Shown here one piece after another: positions 48,654 through 59,624 of a stretch of 64,000 bases of DNA. The stretch comes from Dermabacter vaginalis (GTDB lineage Bacteria; Actinomycetota; Actinomycetes; Actinomycetales; Dermabacteraceae): assembly GCF_001678905.1 (NCBI RefSeq), contig NZ_CP012117.1:1798001-1862000 (forward strand), given 5' to 3'. Position 1 is the stretch's first letter. The number at the start of each line of letters is the position of its first letter. Below the pieces are notes generated by a model. It was not told where the DNA came from. It saw only the letters and a list, made by a program, of their open reading frames with translations, and did not search any database. The translations under genes and the position numbers were made by a program.

Positions 48654-49751
48654 TTACGCCTTGCGGGCAAGCGCGATATCACGGTCGATTGAGGCATCGA
48701 CCCGGTGCCTGAAGTTCATGCCCTCGCCTCGAAGCTCGAACCCGTGCTCCTCGACAATAGCGTGCACGTCATCGGCGGGGGTCGTGTGGCGATTGTAGGC
48801 GAGCGCCACGGCGCCGCCCCGCGCAAGCACGCGCGACCATGCGGGAAGGGCCTTCCGCAAAAATTCAAGCGGGGAACGGCGAAGATTCGCACCGACCTTG
48901 GAGCCGTGCTGCACGCCGTAGGGAAGGTCCGCGACGATCACGTCGGCGCTTCGAGCCTTGAGGAACGCGTCAAGGCCCGTGGAATCTGCCGTGTAAAGCT
49001 CGAGGCTTTGCCCCCTCCCCGCGCGTTGCTCACTTTTTGAACGCGAGAGTTCGGCGTGGAAATGCTTGCCGAGCGCCTTCTTACTGATCGTGAGCTTCGT
49101 GTCCGAGGTCGTGTGCTTGAGCCTGTTCTCGCGCATCCACGACTTAAGGAACGCGCGGTAGAGCTCGGCGTCTTTCTTGTCGAGATCGACGCCCACGGGG
49201 CTAAGCCCCCACATGAGGGCCTGGTTGAGGGTTGTGCCTCGACCCGCAACGGGATCAAGCACCCGCAACGTCCCCTCGCGCAGTGCCTCGGCCTTTCCCG
49301 CGGCGTGGGCGGCAAGGTGAAGAAGAAGCGCCGTGAACTGTTCGTTCGTTTTTCCCTGATATTTGAGCGTCGAAAGCAGAGTGCTCGGGTAAAGATCCAC
49401 GTTGGGAAGAGGAATCGGCTGGAGCAGGGGAAGCGTCGGACTCTCATCCACGTAACTGCGCTCCGCGTTTGGGGCGGGCATGCGCCCCACCTCCTCAAAT
49501 GCCGCGTACACGTGCGGGCTATACGCCAGCGAGGAGGTCAGCGCACGCTGATTCTCCGGACTCTCCCATGCCTCGTCGTCGATCTCGAGAGCGAGAAAAT
49601 CGAGGTTCGCGTCGCGCACCTCGCTCGTCTCGACGAGGGCACCCGGCGCGCTCTCTGCCAACACAAACTCAAGCTCAGCTGCCGCGAGACGCGGCGCCGC
49701 CAACCCATACACCCGGTTTGCGCTCGGGGCGATGAGGATGTTGACGCGCAT
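48654..49751 (-). CDS. Trm11/TrmG10-like RNA methyltransferase
   Basis: A 365-aa predicted guanine-N2 methyltransferase. SAM motif I is LDPVAGRGTTLNQAL near residue 165 and the catalytic motif is ADLPYG near 273 (DPPY-type, as in TRM11/TrmG10). The N-terminal half has no THUMP domain that I recognise. It lies between infB and rbfA on the same strand, so it is embedded in the translation operon. The substrate, tRNA or rRNA, is unknown. Confidence 0.85.
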   Translation of the reverse strand: MRVNILIAPSANRVYGLAAPRLAAAELEFVLAESAPGALVETSEVRDANLDFLALEIDDEAWESPENQRALTSSLAYSPHVYAAFEEVGRMPAPNAERSYVDESPTLPLLQPIPLPNVDLYPSTLLSTLKYQGKTNEQFTALLLHLAAHAAGKAEALREGTLRVLDPVAGRGTTLNQALMWGLSPVGVDLDKKDAELYRAFLKSWMRENRLKHTTSDTKLTISKKALGKHFHAELSRSKSEQRAGRGQSLELYTADSTGLDAFLKARSADVIVADLPYGVQHGSKVGANLRRSPLEFLRKALPAWSRVLARGGAVALAYNRHTTPADDVHAIVEEHGFELRGEGMNFRHRVDASIDRDIALARKA

Positions 49752-49804
49752 GTTCTCTCCGTTCGTTTCTTTATGCCACCGGGAGTATGCCTCGGGCGGC
49801 GAAA

Positions 49805-49840
49805 CGGGCGGCGCCTCGGCCTGAACCGAAGCGCCGCCCG
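49805..49840 (-). terminator. Hairpin after infB
   Basis: CGGGCGGCGCCTCGG pairs with CCGAAGCGCCGCCCG (one mismatch) around CTGAAC; on the minus strand TTTC follows. It lies 22 bp after the infB stop. Confidence 0.65.
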
Positions 49841-49861
49841 CGCACTGTCACCGAAAGGTGA

Positions 49862-52765
49862 TTAGTCCTTCTTCTTTTCGCGCGGCTTCTCGACCATCTC
49901 GTAGGTCGTAATGAGGTCACCCTCCTGCACATCGTTAAAGCTGCCCAGGTTGATACCGCATTCGTAACCTTCGCGAACCTCGGTCACGTCGTCCTTGAAG
50001 CGACGCAGACCGGCGATCTCGAGATTCTCCGTGATGACGACGCCCTTGCGCGTGATGCGAGCTTTCGCACCGCGGTTGATGGTGCCGGACATGACGAGCG
50101 AACCCGCGATGTTGCCGAACTTCGAGGAACGGAAGATCTCGCGGATCTCGGCGCTGCCCGTGTCCTTCTCTTCGTACTCGGGCTTGAGCATGCCGAGAAG
50201 AGCGTTCTCGATGTCTTCGATCGCGCGATAGATCACCGAGTAGTACTTGATCTCCACGCCTTCACGCTCGGCGTACTCCGCGTTCTGCCCCTCGGCACGA
50301 ACGTTGAAGCCGAGGATCACGGCATCCGACGCGACAGCGAGGTTGATGTTGTTCATCGTGATCGCACCAACGCCGCGATCGATGATGCGCAACTGCACAT
50401 CCTCGCCCACATCGATACCGAGCAGTGCCTCTTCGAGTGCTTCGACAGAACCGGAGGCATCGCCCTTGAGGATGAGGTTGAGAGTTTCGACCTTGCCCTC
50501 TTCCATCGCGGCTTTGATGTCCTCGAGGCTCATACGCTTACGGCGCTTCGAGAGCTGTGCGGCGCGCTGGGCGGCCTCGCGCTTCTCGGCGATCTGGCGC
50601 GCCATGCGCTCGTCCGCGGCAACGATGAACGAGTCACCTGCGCCGGGGACAGAGCTCAAACCGAGAACCTGGACGGGGCGCGACGGGCCTGCTTCTTCAA
50701 GCTGGTTGCCGTTCTCATCGATCATGGCGCGCACGCGGCCATGGCCGATACCACACACGATCGCATCGCCCACGCGGAGCGTTCCCTGCTCCACGAGCAC
50801 GGTCGCGACGGGACCGCGCCCGCGGTCGAGGCTCGCCTCGATCGCCACGCCGCGAGCATCCTTGTCCGGATTGGCCTTGAGTTCAAGGGCGGCATCTGCG
50901 GTCAGCAGAACCGCCTCGAGGAGGTCATCGATGTGGAGGTTCTCGCGCGCCGAAACGTCAACGAACATCGTGTCGCCGCCGTACTCTTCAGCCACGAGGT
51001 TGTACTCGGTGAGCTGGGCGCGGATCTTGTCGGGGTTCGCGCCCTCCTTATCGATCTTGTTGACGGCCACGACGATCGGGACATCGGCCGCCTGCGCATG
51101 GTTGAGCGCCTCGATCGTCTGCGGCATCACGCCGTCGTCAGCAGCCACCACAAGAATCGCGATGTCCGTGACCTTCGCACCACGGGCACGCATAGCGGTA
51201 AACGCCTCGTGACCCGGGGTATCGATGAACGTGATGGGACGCGTCTCGCCCTCGTGCTCCACCTGCACCTGATAGGCACCGATGTGCTGGGTAATGCCAC
51301 CGGCCTCACCCTGGCCCACGTTGGCACGACGAATCGCGTCAAGAAGGCGGGTCTTACCGTGGTCAACGTGACCCATGACCGTGACGACCGGCGAGCGGGG
51401 CTCGAGGTCCTCTTCGGTTTCTTCGGCAAGTTCGCCTTCGAGGTCGATATCGAACTGCTCGAGAAGTTCGCGCTCCTCGTCCTCGGGCGACACAATCTGG
51501 ATCTTGTAGCCGAGCTCCTCGCCGAGAAGCTGGAACGTGTCCTCATCGAGCGACTGGGTCGCGGTCGCCATCTCACCCATCGCAAACAGCACGGTGATGA
51601 GCGAGGCGGGATTGACGTCAATGCGCTCCGCAAAGTCGGTCAGGGTGGCACCGCGGCGAAGGCGGATAACGGTATTGCCGTCGCCGCGCGGGATCTGCAC
51701 GCCGCCCGGAGCGGGAGCCTGCATCTGCTCGAATTCCTGACGTTTCGCGCGCTTCGACTTACGGCTCTTTGCGGGCTTGCCGCCGCGACCGAAGGCACCC
51801 TGGGTGCCGCCACGACGACCACCGCGACCGCCACCACCGGGGCGACCACCGGGACGACCCGGGCCACCACCGGGGCCGCCACCTGGGCCACCGAAACCGC
51901 CGCGACCACGACCACCACGGCCGCCGCGACCACCGTTGCCGCCCGCCGGGCGACCCTGGTTCTCGGCCTGCGGCGAATGCGCGGGCATCATGTTCGGGTT
52001 GGGGCGGGGTCCGCGGTTTGACGGACGCGCATTGCCGCGACCTTCACGCGAGGGGCGCGAATCGTTATCGCGGCGTTGCGGGCGCGGACCGCCCTGTGAC
52101 TCGCCGCCTGGGCGAGGGCCGGGGCGACCGCCGGGACGCGGCATGCCCTGGGAGGAGGCAAACGGGTTGTTGCCGGGACGGCCGCCGGAGCGACCACCCG
52201 GGCGCGGCATCCCCTGCGACGACGCAAACGGATTGTTGCCAGGGCGCGCGCCGCCCGGACGCGGGCCGGGGCGCGAAGCGCCAGGCTTGGGCACGGACTG
52301 ACCGGGCTTCGGCGCACGTGAGGGTTCGCCCTTCGGCTCACCGGACGGCTTAGGAGCGCCCGGCTTCGGGGCATTCACGCGCGCACCGGGCTTCGGCGCG
52401 GCACCTGGCTTTGCGGCGGGGGCATCGTCGCTCGACTTCGGCTTCGGTGCCGGGGTTTCGGCCTTAGCCTTCGGGGTCGGTTTCGCCTCGCCCTTCTCGG
52501 GCGCCTCGGCGTTTGCCTCAGCGGGCTTCTTGGGGGCCGGCTTGCGCGGCGTAGGCTTCTTGGCGGCGCTCTTGGTTGCCGACGCCTCCTCGCCCTTCTT
52601 CTTTCCCGCGTTCGGGAACGCGGCACGCACGCGGCGAGCCACGGGGGCCTCGATCGTCGAGGACGCACTGGTCACGAATTCGCCCATGTCCTTGAGCTTC
52701 GCGAGGACTTCTTTACTTGGCATTCCCAGCTCTTTGGCGAGCTCGTGGACGCGAAGTTTAGCCAC
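49862..52765 (-). CDS. infB: Translation initiation factor IF-2
   Basis: GTPase that brings initiator tRNA to the 30S subunit. The 967-aa product has the N-terminal [23 protein letters not shown] domain, a long low-complexity Ala/Lys/Pro then Gly/Arg/Pro-rich region (residues 60-340) with a duplicated [18 protein letters not shown] unit, and the G domain with [15 protein letters not shown] near 472, DTPGHEAF and NKIDK. Low-complexity N-termini are usual in actinobacteria. The start is a GTG. It follows ylxR and nusA. Confidence 0.97.
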   Translation of the reverse strand: MAKLRVHELAKELGMPSKEVLAKLKDMGEFVTSASSTIEAPVARRVRAAFPNAGKKKGEEASATKSAAKKPTPRKPAPKKPAEANAEAPEKGEAKPTPKAKAETPAPKPKSSDDAPAAKPGAAPKPGARVNAPKPGAPKPSGEPKGEPSRAPKPGQSVPKPGASRPGPRPGGARPGNNPFASSQGMPRPGGRSGGRPGNNPFASSQGMPRPGGRPGPRPGGESQGGPRPQRRDNDSRPSREGRGNARPSNRGPRPNPNMMPAHSPQAENQGRPAGGNGGRGGRGGRGRGGFGGPGGGPGGGPGRPGGRPGGGGRGGRRGGTQGAFGRGGKPAKSRKSKRAKRQEFEQMQAPAPGGVQIPRGDGNTVIRLRRGATLTDFAERIDVNPASLITVLFAMGEMATATQSLDEDTFQLLGEELGYKIQIVSPEDEERELLEQFDIDLEGELAEETEEDLEPRSPVVTVMGHVDHGKTRLLDAIRRANVGQGEAGGITQHIGAYQVQVEHEGETRPITFIDTPGHEAFTAMRARGAKVTDIAILVVAADDGVMPQTIEALNHAQAADVPIVVAVNKIDKEGANPDKIRAQLTEYNLVAEEYGGDTMFVDVSARENLHIDDLLEAVLLTADAALELKANPDKDARGVAIEASLDRGRGPVATVLVEQGTLRVGDAIVCGIGHGRVRAMIDENGNQLEEAGPSRPVQVLGLSSVPGAGDSFIVAADERMARQIAEKREAAQRAAQLSKRRKRMSLEDIKAAMEEGKVETLNLILKGDASGSVEALEEALLGIDVGEDVQLRIIDRGVGAITMNNINLAVASDAVILGFNVRAEGQNAEYAEREGVEIKYYSVIYRAIEDIENALLGMLKPEYEEKDTGSAEIREIFRSSKFGNIAGSLVMSGTINRGAKARITRKGVVITENLEIAGLRRFKDDVTEVREGYECGINLGSFNDVQEGDLITTYEMVEKPREKKKD

Positions 52766-52855
52766 AATTCTCCTGTCTCGGCCGCGCCGAGCAGGCGCGG
52801 TCCACTAGTTCCTGAAGGTGCTCATTTTCGAGTACTCATCGGATGTCCATTGGTG

Positions 52856-53149
52856 TTATCCCGCTTCCAAATGTGGTTCGGCACCCCAGTTGGGGTGAGT
52901 CATCGCTTCACATGCCCTCTCGAGAGTTCCCTCCTTCGCGAGAGCCGCAACGTCGACCGGCGCCCGAAAAGAACGCTGGAAGCCGCCGCGCGTGAGAGCG
53001 AAAGCAATGCATGCGCGGTCCGGATGAACCCAAGCTCCGCGCCCGTGGGCACTTCCGCTCGGGTCAACAACGAGGGTCAGGGATGCTCCCCCGCCCTCAC
53101 GGACCACGCGGATCATGGTGTGGCGATCACCGGATTTCCGGCATCCCAC
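52856..53149 (-). CDS. ylxR: YlxR-family RNA-binding protein (start unresolved)
   Basis: DUF448 protein, usually between nusA and infB; relatives bind RNase P RNA. The 97-aa frame from GTG 53149 includes GCRKSGDRHTMIRVV and the GRGAWVHPDRACI signature. However, the codons just upstream encode PSRTC, completing the family's PxRTCVGCR motif, so the real protein starts earlier. No in-frame ATG, GTG or TTG exists back to the stop near 53280; a CTG at 53245 is the best candidate. Confidence 0.85.
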   Translation of the reverse strand: MGCRKSGDRHTMIRVVREGGGASLTLVVDPSGSAHGRGAWVHPDRACIAFALTRGGFQRSFRAPVDVAALAKEGTLERACEAMTHPNWGAEPHLEAG

Positions 53150-53354
53150 GCACGTACGCGAGGGACGATGCGCCGCATGCGAGCGCCTCGGCGAGTGCGA
53201 ACTCGACGGGGAAGGACTCGCGATGATGGCGCCATTTCCTCTCAGGTACGAATGATCAGCCCTTCTAGTCTACCCCCGGCATGCGACACCGCGGCGAATT
53301 GCTCTCGCCGCCGTGCGCACTATCACGTGAAGAACTGGTCCCTCGTGCGCGACC

Positions 53355-54323
53355 TCAGCCTTCCTGCCCCTCGGTGCGGATGTCGATCCGCCAGCCCGTG
53401 AGCTTCGCGGCAAGGCGTGCATTTTGGCCTTCCTTGCCGATCGCGAGCGAAAGTTGGTTCTCGGGCACAACTGCGCGAACCTGGCGATTGACCTCGTCGG
53501 TGACCACGACCGAGGCCACTCGCGCGGGGCTAAGCGCGTTGCTCACGTACGTGGCGGGATTGTCATCGAAATCCACGATGTCGATCTTTTCGCCTTCGAG
53601 TTCGCTCATGACTGAGCGCACGCGCGCTCCCATGGGGCCAATGCACGCGCCCTTGGCGTTGACGCCCTCGATGTTGGCCCGCACCGCCATCTTCGTGCGG
53701 TGGCCCGACTCGCGCGCAAGCGCCACGATCTCAACCGTGCCGTCGGCAATTTCGGGAACCTCGAGTTCGAAGAGTTTGCGCACGAAATTCGGGTGGGTGC
53801 GCGAAAGCGTGATCGCGGGCCCCTTCGGGCCGCGGCGCGTATCAACGACATAGGCGCGAATACGCTTGCCGTGGGGGTAGCTTTCACCGGGCACCTGCTC
53901 GTGGGGCGGAAGGAGGGCTTCGACGCTCCCCAGGTCGACCTGGATCATGCGGGCATCGCGCCCTTGCTGGATCACTCCCGAGACGATGTCGTCGGCGCGA
54001 CCGGCGAACTCACCGAGAACGGCCTCATCCTCGAGCGCACGAATGCGCTGGAAAATCACCTGACGTGCAATCGACGCGGCGACGCGACCGAAGCCCTCCG
54101 GGGTGTCATCCCACTCCTCGACTTCGCCATCGACATCGACATCGCGGGCAATGACCGTCACGACGCCCGTTTTCGAGTCGATCTCGACTCGTGCGTCGCG
54201 CGCGGGGTGAGGCGTGTGCTGATAGGCGGCAAGAAGGGCACTCGAGATCGCCTCGAGGAGTACCTCCATGCTTATCTCGCGTTCGCGTTCGAGCGCGCGA
54301 AGCGCTCCCATATCGATATCCAT
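53355..54323 (-). CDS. nusA: Transcription termination/antitermination protein NusA
   Basis: Binds RNA polymerase and nascent RNA. The 322-aa product has the N-terminal domain ([30 protein letters not shown]), an S1 domain (about 105-180; [19 protein letters not shown]), and two KH domains with [19 protein letters not shown] and [19 protein letters not shown]. It lacks the C-terminal acidic repeats, as is usual in actinobacteria. It is between rimP and ylxR in the standard order. Confidence 0.97.
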   Translation of the reverse strand: MDIDMGALRALEREREISMEVLLEAISSALLAAYQHTPHPARDARVEIDSKTGVVTVIARDVDVDGEVEEWDDTPEGFGRVAASIARQVIFQRIRALEDEAVLGEFAGRADDIVSGVIQQGRDARMIQVDLGSVEALLPPHEQVPGESYPHGKRIRAYVVDTRRGPKGPAITLSRTHPNFVRKLFELEVPEIADGTVEIVALARESGHRTKMAVRANIEGVNAKGACIGPMGARVRSVMSELEGEKIDIVDFDDNPATYVSNALSPARVASVVVTDEVNRQVRAVVPENQLSLAIGKEGQNARLAAKLTGWRIDIRTEGQEG

Positions 54324-54374
54324 TGCGTACTCCTTCTGCTCTGTTCTTCAATTATGTGCGGTGGTTGACCGGGA

Positions 54375-54932
54375 CTAACGAAACTCGAGGTGAATTTCTG
54401 CTCGGGCGACGTCGGAAACCGGCATCCTGTGTGGGCCGGGCGGAACTTTCTCGGCCCGCGGCGTTTTTGCGTTTTTCCTCGGGACATGCGGCGGCTTCTG
54501 CACATCGAACACCAGCTCATCGCCTTCGACCTCTTCGAGTCGGCCGAGGAAGGTGCGGCCCGAGGTGTCTTCGACGTCAAGCAGGCGCGTGCGCGCACGT
54601 TTGAAATGGCGAAGCTCTGTAAGGGGGCGGAACACGCCCGGTGTCGTCACCTCGAGCGTCGAAGGGCCCTCGCCTATGAGGCTTGCGTCCGCATCGAGGA
54701 GGGCGGAGAGTTCCCGGGATACGTCGGTGACGGTATCGAGGTCGGCGCTTCCAATCTCCTCTTCGGGGAGGTCCACAACGACGTCGAGAAGCGTGGCCGC
54801 ACCGCGCCTCTGCGTGTCGAGTGATTCGAGGACGAGACCGTGCTTCTCAATGATGGGCTCGAAAACCTTCGAAAGCTGCTCGATCTGCCCGCCCTTGACC
54901 GAGGAGGAGTTCTTCTCCACGTTCTGCTCCAT
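54375..54932 (-). CDS. rimP: Ribosome maturation factor RimP
   Basis: 30S assembly factor. The 185-aa product has an N-terminal alpha/beta domain with the conserved LEVTTPGVFRPLTELRHFKRARTRLLDV (SSPG in many relatives) near residue 95 and a C-terminal SH3-like domain. ATG 54932 follows GAAAGGAG. The longer frame to 55289 is the shadow of the divergent lipoprotein gene. First gene of rimP-nusA-ylxR-infB. Confidence 0.93.
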   Translation of the reverse strand: MEQNVEKNSSSVKGGQIEQLSKVFEPIIEKHGLVLESLDTQRRGAATLLDVVVDLPEEEIGSADLDTVTDVSRELSALLDADASLIGEGPSTLEVTTPGVFRPLTELRHFKRARTRLLDVEDTSGRTFLGRLEEVEGDELVFDVQKPPHVPRKNAKTPRAEKVPPGPHRMPVSDVARAEIHLEFR

Positions 54933-55028
54933 AGGGCTCCTTTCGCACGCTCGCGCCTGCCCACTAGAGTGGGATACCGAGATCATAGTGTGCTGAACAT
55001 CGTGGCACATTCGGGAGCGAGGAGCCAC

Positions 55029-56075
55029 ATGAGAAACGCCCGAAAAGTCCTGGCCAGGCGCGGGTTTCTCGCTGGGGCTCTCGCTGCGCCGTTTCTCGCG
55101 GGCTGCTCCGGCCCCACACGAATCGCCATCGGGGGGCGCGAGGCCTACACGCCCCCTCCCCCGGGAATCGACGAGATTTATCGCACGGAGCTTCTGGAAG
55201 CTGTGACAGATCTCGCCATGAGCCTCGCACACGCCGAAACGCACGGCGATTTCCCCGCCTTCCTCACCGGCCCGCTCGAGACCCATCAAAGGGCGCTACG
55301 CACAGGCGCTGAGCAGGAGAAGGCCGCTTCTGCCGAAGCGGAAAGCTCCGCGCACTCCACTTCGCCATCCGAGAGCGCAGTTCGTGGCGCGAAGGAGCCG
55401 GTCACACAAGCCATGACGAAAACTTCGCATGACCTCGCCGCCCTCCGCGATCTCTACGCACACGCAGCGATCCAAGTCTCCGGCGACTTCGCCGATTTAT
55501 GCGCCGCGGGGGCGGCATGGGCCGAGCAGTCAGCCATTCGGCTCGCTCACCGCGCTCATGCCGCGGGCGTCAACGGCGTGAAGGCCCCCGAGAAACTTTC
55601 CGATCTGAAACCCGCTCGCGAGGTCCCGGAAATCGACCCGCCCGAACCCGCCACGGCGGACCTCATCGCGACCCCACTCAAAGATGCGCAAATCGACGAA
55701 AACTTCGCCGCCTACGCTCTCGAGGTAGCGGCGACCCGTGTCGTAGAGAGCCACCGCGACGCGTACGTGAAGGCCGCGAACGCCCATGCCGCACGTGCCG
55801 AGGCATTCGCCGAGGTCGCCGAGCACCTCGGTCTCGATCCCGTCGCGCGCGAGGCAGGGTATGCGCTTCCGCGCCCGCTCGGGGCGAAAGACGCTGCGAA
55901 AATGCGCGTCGATGTCGAGGCACAATCCCTCGCGAACGCCGTCGAACTCGCGGGCCTGGCACCGTTTACCGAACGCGCCACATTCGTGCGTGCAGCGCTC
56001 GAGAGCGCGAGGGCTCTCGAGCCACTTCAAGAGCGAATCGCCCCGTTCCCGGGGATCGACGCGGGAGAGAACTAG
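55029..56075 (+). CDS. DUF4439 ferritin-like lipoprotein
   Basis: A 348-aa exported protein. The N-terminus RRGFLAGALAAPFLAGC joins a twin-arginine motif to a lipobox (LAGC, Cys near residue 26). Residues 200-340 form the DUF4439 ferritin-like four-helix domain (IDENFAAYALEVAATRVVESH ... FAEVAEHLGL). An Ala/Glu-rich helical region precedes it. The ATG is preceded by GAGGAG. In actinobacteria this gene commonly sits between rimP and proS. Function is unknown; ferritin-like carboxylate ligands were not verified. Confidence 0.87.
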   Translation: MRNARKVLARRGFLAGALAAPFLAGCSGPTRIAIGGREAYTPPPPGIDEIYRTELLEAVTDLAMSLAHAETHGDFPAFLTGPLETHQRALRTGAEQEKAASAEAESSAHSTSPSESAVRGAKEPVTQAMTKTSHDLAALRDLYAHAAIQVSGDFADLCAAGAAWAEQSAIRLAHRAHAAGVNGVKAPEKLSDLKPAREVPEIDPPEPATADLIATPLKDAQIDENFAAYALEVAATRVVESHRDAYVKAANAHAARAEAFAEVAEHLGLDPVAREAGYALPRPLGAKDAAKMRVDVEAQSLANAVELAGLAPFTERATFVRAALESARALEPLQERIAPFPGIDAGEN

Positions 56076-56093
56076 AACAGCGGAACGCGTGAC

Positions 56094-57860
56094 CTACCCG
56101 CGCAGATCCTTGAGGATCTCTTCGAGCGCGCTCTCCACCGGAACCTCTCGGCTCTCGCCACTTTGGCGGTCACGCACTTCCACAACTCCCTTCTCGAGGC
56201 CACGGCCTACGACGACGGTTGTGGGGAGGCCGAGCAGCTCAGCATCCTTAAACTTCACGCCGGGTGAGACCTTCGGGCGGTCGTCGAAGAGCACGTCAAA
56301 GCCCTCTGATTCAAGCGCCGAGGCAATCTCCTCCGCTTTGTCAAACACGTCCTGGTTCTTGCCGGTCGCGAGGACGTGCACGTCGAGCGGCGCGATCGCG
56401 CGCGGCCATGCGAGGCCTTTCTCGTCGTGAGAGGTCTCCGCGATGGCGGCAACGGCACGCGTCACGCCGATGCCGTAGGAGCCCATCGTTACGACCTGCT
56501 GCTTGCCGTTCTCGTCGAGAACCTTGAGACCAAGCGCCTCGGCGTATTTGCGGCCAAGCTGGAAGATGTGCCCCATTTCCATACCGCGCGTGAGCGTGAG
56601 CGGGCCCGAACCGTCCGGTGACGGATCACCGTCGCGTACCTCGGCGACCTCGGCGAAGCCGTCGCCTACGAAGTCGCGACCGGCCACAACACCGAGCGTG
56701 TGCTCGCCTTCGCGATTCGCGCCCGTCACCCACGTCGTGCCGTCCACGGCACGCGGATCGAGCAGGAGGCGATAGCCATTGGCCTCAAGCCCCCACCCCT
56801 GCGGGCCGATGTAGCCCTTTTTCACCGCCGGATACTTCTCGAAGTCCGCTTCGGTGAAGGGACGCACCTCGTTCGGGGCGAGCGCGGTCTCGAGGCGTTT
56901 CTCATCCGCCTGGCGATCACCGGGGATCATGATCAGCAGCGGGGATTCTTCACCTTCGGGGGTCTTTTCGATGTACACGAGCGCCTTGAGGGTGTCGGTC
57001 GCTTCCCAGGCTCGAGAGTCTTCTCGCGGCGCGTTCTCGTTGAGGAACCGCACGAGCGCGTCGATCGTCGTGGCACCGGGCGTCTCAATCTCGCGAGCGG
57101 CAGGGAGTGCTGCAATGGCCTCCGCATCGAGAGCTTCACCGGCGACCGTCGTCACGGCCTCCACGTTGGCCGCGTACCCCGCGGGACTGAGCGCGAACGT
57201 ATCCTCGCCTACGGGGGTCGGATGAAGGAACTCCTCGGAGCGTGAACCACCCATCGCACCCGCATCGGCCTTAGCGATGACGATCTCGAGTCCGAGGCGC
57301 TCGAACACACGCTGGTAGGCCTCGCGCATGATCATGTAGGAGCGCTCGAGGCCCTCGTCGTTGATGTCAAAGCTGTAGGCGTCTTTCATCACGAACTCGC
57401 GAACGCGAAGAAGACCCGCACGCGGGCGAGCCTCGTCGCGGTACTTCGTTTGCACCTGATAGAGGGAGATTGGTAGGTCCTTGTAGGACGTGAAGAGATC
57501 TTTCACCGCGAGGGTAAACATTTCCTCGTGGGTGGGGCCGAGAAGCATGTCGGCGCCCTTGCGGTCCTTGAGCCGGAAGAGGTTATCGCCGTATTCGCTC
57601 CAGCGGTTCGTTTCCTCGTACGGCTCGCGCGGAAGAAGCGCGGGGAAGAGAATCTCGTGGCTGCCGGCCGCATCCATCTCTTCGCGCACGATCGCTTCGA
57701 CCTTCCGAAGGACCTTGAGTCCCAGCGGAAGCCACGTGTAAATACCGGGGGCCGTGCGGCGAATGTAGCCGGCGCGCACGAGCAGTTTGTGGCTCGCGAA
57801 CTCGGCTTCGGCCGGGTCCTCTCGAAGCGTGCGAATGAAGCTCGATGACATGCGAAGCAT
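56094..57860 (-). CDS. proS: Prolyl-tRNA synthetase (bacterial type)
   Basis: Charges tRNA-Pro. The 588-aa product has class II motif 1 and 2 ([55 protein letters not shown] near 140-165), an editing INS domain (about 225-380), motif 3 ([14 protein letters not shown] near 445) and the anticodon-binding domain. ATG 57860 follows GGAGG. The stop is 19 bp from the convergent lipoprotein gene stop. Confidence 0.97.
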   Translation of the reverse strand: MLRMSSSFIRTLREDPAEAEFASHKLLVRAGYIRRTAPGIYTWLPLGLKVLRKVEAIVREEMDAAGSHEILFPALLPREPYEETNRWSEYGDNLFRLKDRKGADMLLGPTHEEMFTLAVKDLFTSYKDLPISLYQVQTKYRDEARPRAGLLRVREFVMKDAYSFDINDEGLERSYMIMREAYQRVFERLGLEIVIAKADAGAMGGSRSEEFLHPTPVGEDTFALSPAGYAANVEAVTTVAGEALDAEAIAALPAAREIETPGATTIDALVRFLNENAPREDSRAWEATDTLKALVYIEKTPEGEESPLLIMIPGDRQADEKRLETALAPNEVRPFTEADFEKYPAVKKGYIGPQGWGLEANGYRLLLDPRAVDGTTWVTGANREGEHTLGVVAGRDFVGDGFAEVAEVRDGDPSPDGSGPLTLTRGMEMGHIFQLGRKYAEALGLKVLDENGKQQVVTMGSYGIGVTRAVAAIAETSHDEKGLAWPRAIAPLDVHVLATGKNQDVFDKAEEIASALESEGFDVLFDDRPKVSPGVKFKDAELLGLPTTVVVGRGLEKGVVEVRDRQSGESREVPVESALEEILKDLRG

Positions 57861-58005
57861 GGGGCGTTGTCCTCCTGGCAACAGGGGTTTTTGAGGCGAA
57901 TTCCTCAGGCTCTCACAGTGTAGTGCGCGCACCGCGCACACCCCGTGATATCCCAGGACGCACCGCGTATCGTGGAGTGTCACTCATCACCACGGGAAGG
58001 TCGAA

Positions 58006-58758
58006 ATGTCTGAGCCGCTCACGCTTTCGGGTATCGCACCGTCGCCCTCAATCGCGTACTTGCGGGCCCTCATCGGCGAGGGAGAAACGCTGCGCGAAGA
58101 GATCGAAGGCGATGCCGACCGGCTCATGCAAATTGTTCGCGAGAAACTCGAGGGATTCCTCATGCCCTACGAGTTCGGCCTGAAGGAAATCCTCACGAAG
58201 ATCGAAATTCTCTCGGGCGAGTGGGATGTCACGACCCCACACAACCCCATCGAGCACGTGAAAACGCGCGTCAAGTCCATGGACTCGCTGCTCGGCAAAC
58301 TCGTTCGCACCGGGTGCCCGCCCGATCTCGAGGAGATTCGCCACCGCATCCGCGATATCGGTGGGGCGCGCATTACCTGCAGCTATGTGCAAGATTGCTA
58401 CCTCGTCGCCCACGCGCTTGCTTCGCAACCCGACATCACCCTTCTCGAGGAAAAGGACTACATCGCGAACGTCAAGCCAAGCGGCTACCGTTCCCTCCAC
58501 CTCATTCTCGAGGTTCCCGTGTTCCTCTCGACCCGCACGATCGATGTACCGATAGAGGTGCAAATCCGCACGATCGCCATGGACTTTTGGGCGAGCGCCG
58601 AACACGAGCTCAAGTACAAATACAAGGGTGAGTTACCCGCCGAGATGCGCGCAAAGCTCGTCCAGATCGCCGCCACCGCCGCAAGCCTCGACGAACAAAT
58701 GGGGATCGTGCGCGAGCAGATCGAGGGCCCCTCACTGCCCACCCGTGACAACGCCTAG
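58006..58758 (+). CDS. Small alarmone synthetase (RelQ/YjbM-type GTP pyrophosphokinase)
   Basis: Makes (p)ppGpp from ATP and GTP/GDP. The 250-aa product contains only the synthetase domain: HVKTRVKSMDSLLGKL near residue 85, DIGGARITC near 121, KPSGYRSLHLILEVP near 158 and VEVQIRT-type IEVQIRTIAMDFWASAEHELKYKY near 185. No hydrolase, TGS or ACT domain. It is divergent from proS and its TAG overlaps that of the convergent GNAT gene. Confidence 0.93.
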   Translation: MSEPLTLSGIAPSPSIAYLRALIGEGETLREEIEGDADRLMQIVREKLEGFLMPYEFGLKEILTKIEILSGEWDVTTPHNPIEHVKTRVKSMDSLLGKLVRTGCPPDLEEIRHRIRDIGGARITCSYVQDCYLVAHALASQPDITLLEEKDYIANVKPSGYRSLHLILEVPVFLSTRTIDVPIEVQIRTIAMDFWASAEHELKYKYKGELPAEMRAKLVQIAATAASLDEQMGIVREQIEGPSLPTRDNA

Positions 58759-59624
58759 TAAAGAACCGTTGCGAGTTCCCCTATCGGAATGAAGCCCGCG
58801 CGCTCATACGCTCGCCTCGCCCGCGTATTAAACGAGTTCACGTAGAGCGTCACGCGCGGAGCATGATCGCGACGAATGAGCTCAGCGGTCTCCCTCATGA
58901 ACGGTGCGGCGAGCCCCCTGCCGCGATAGGCGGGATCAATCCACACGCCGTGTATTTGCCCGACGCCGCCGAAGAGCGCACCGAGATCCGCCTTGAAAAT
59001 CACTCTCTCGCCATCACATGCGATGTACGTTCGGCCTTCGTGAAGTAAATGCTCCACACGCGCGCGATACCCCCGGCCGCCATCGCCGCGACACGGATCC
59101 GTTCCCACCTCCTCACGAAACATTGCCACGGAGGCGGGGAACACGCGGGGCAGGTCACGTGGCTTAGCGGCCACCACCGTGGTGGGGGTGGGTTCCGACG
59201 TTTGCTCGGCGGAATATTCGAGCAGCGGCTGGTGGCCTCGTACCTCGCGCTCGCGGGGCATCCCCTCGCGCATCACCTGCCACATGTGCATGGCGATACT
59301 GCGCTCTGCCACGATCGAGGAATAGCGCGTGGAAAGTGAGAGTGCATGCCGAGCAAGGCGGTCGATGGCGTCGAACGACTCGGGGGCGAGAACGCTCGCG
59401 CTCACACCGTGCCAAAGGATTCCTCTGAGGTGTGTGCCGTGCACGAGAACCGTGAACTCGGAGCCGCTGCGGCCAACGGCCACGAGTTCCTCAAACCGCG
59501 CCGAGGCGAGAGTGCTCACGTGCGCTTCGCGCTGCATGGCTTCGCGCGCGGGGCTGAGCCATTCCCCGTCAAGGGGATGGAGATCCGCGGGGCGCCTCCG
59601 CCAAAGGGTGGAAAGTAGACTCAC
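58755..59624 (-). CDS. GNAT acetyltransferase with N-terminal DUF4081
   Basis: A 289-aa protein. The N-terminal half is DUF4081 (VLVHGTHLRGILWHGVSASVLAP), the C-terminal half a GNAT domain with the acetyl-CoA loop IDPAYRGRGLAAPFM near residue 238 and VTLYVNSFNTRARRAYERAGF near 258. It normally sits beside rseP and ispG in actinobacteria. Here it overlaps the rseP stop by four bases (ATGA). The substrate is unknown. Confidence 0.9.
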   Translation of the reverse strand: MSLLSTLWRRRPADLHPLDGEWLSPAREAMQREAHVSTLASARFEELVAVGRSGSEFTVLVHGTHLRGILWHGVSASVLAPESFDAIDRLARHALSLSTRYSSIVAERSIAMHMWQVMREGMPREREVRGHQPLLEYSAEQTSEPTPTTVVAAKPRDLPRVFPASVAMFREEVGTDPCRGDGGRGYRARVEHLLHEGRTYIACDGERVIFKADLGALFGGVGQIHGVWIDPAYRGRGLAAPFMRETAELIRRDHAPRVTLYVNSFNTRARRAYERAGFIPIGELATVLY

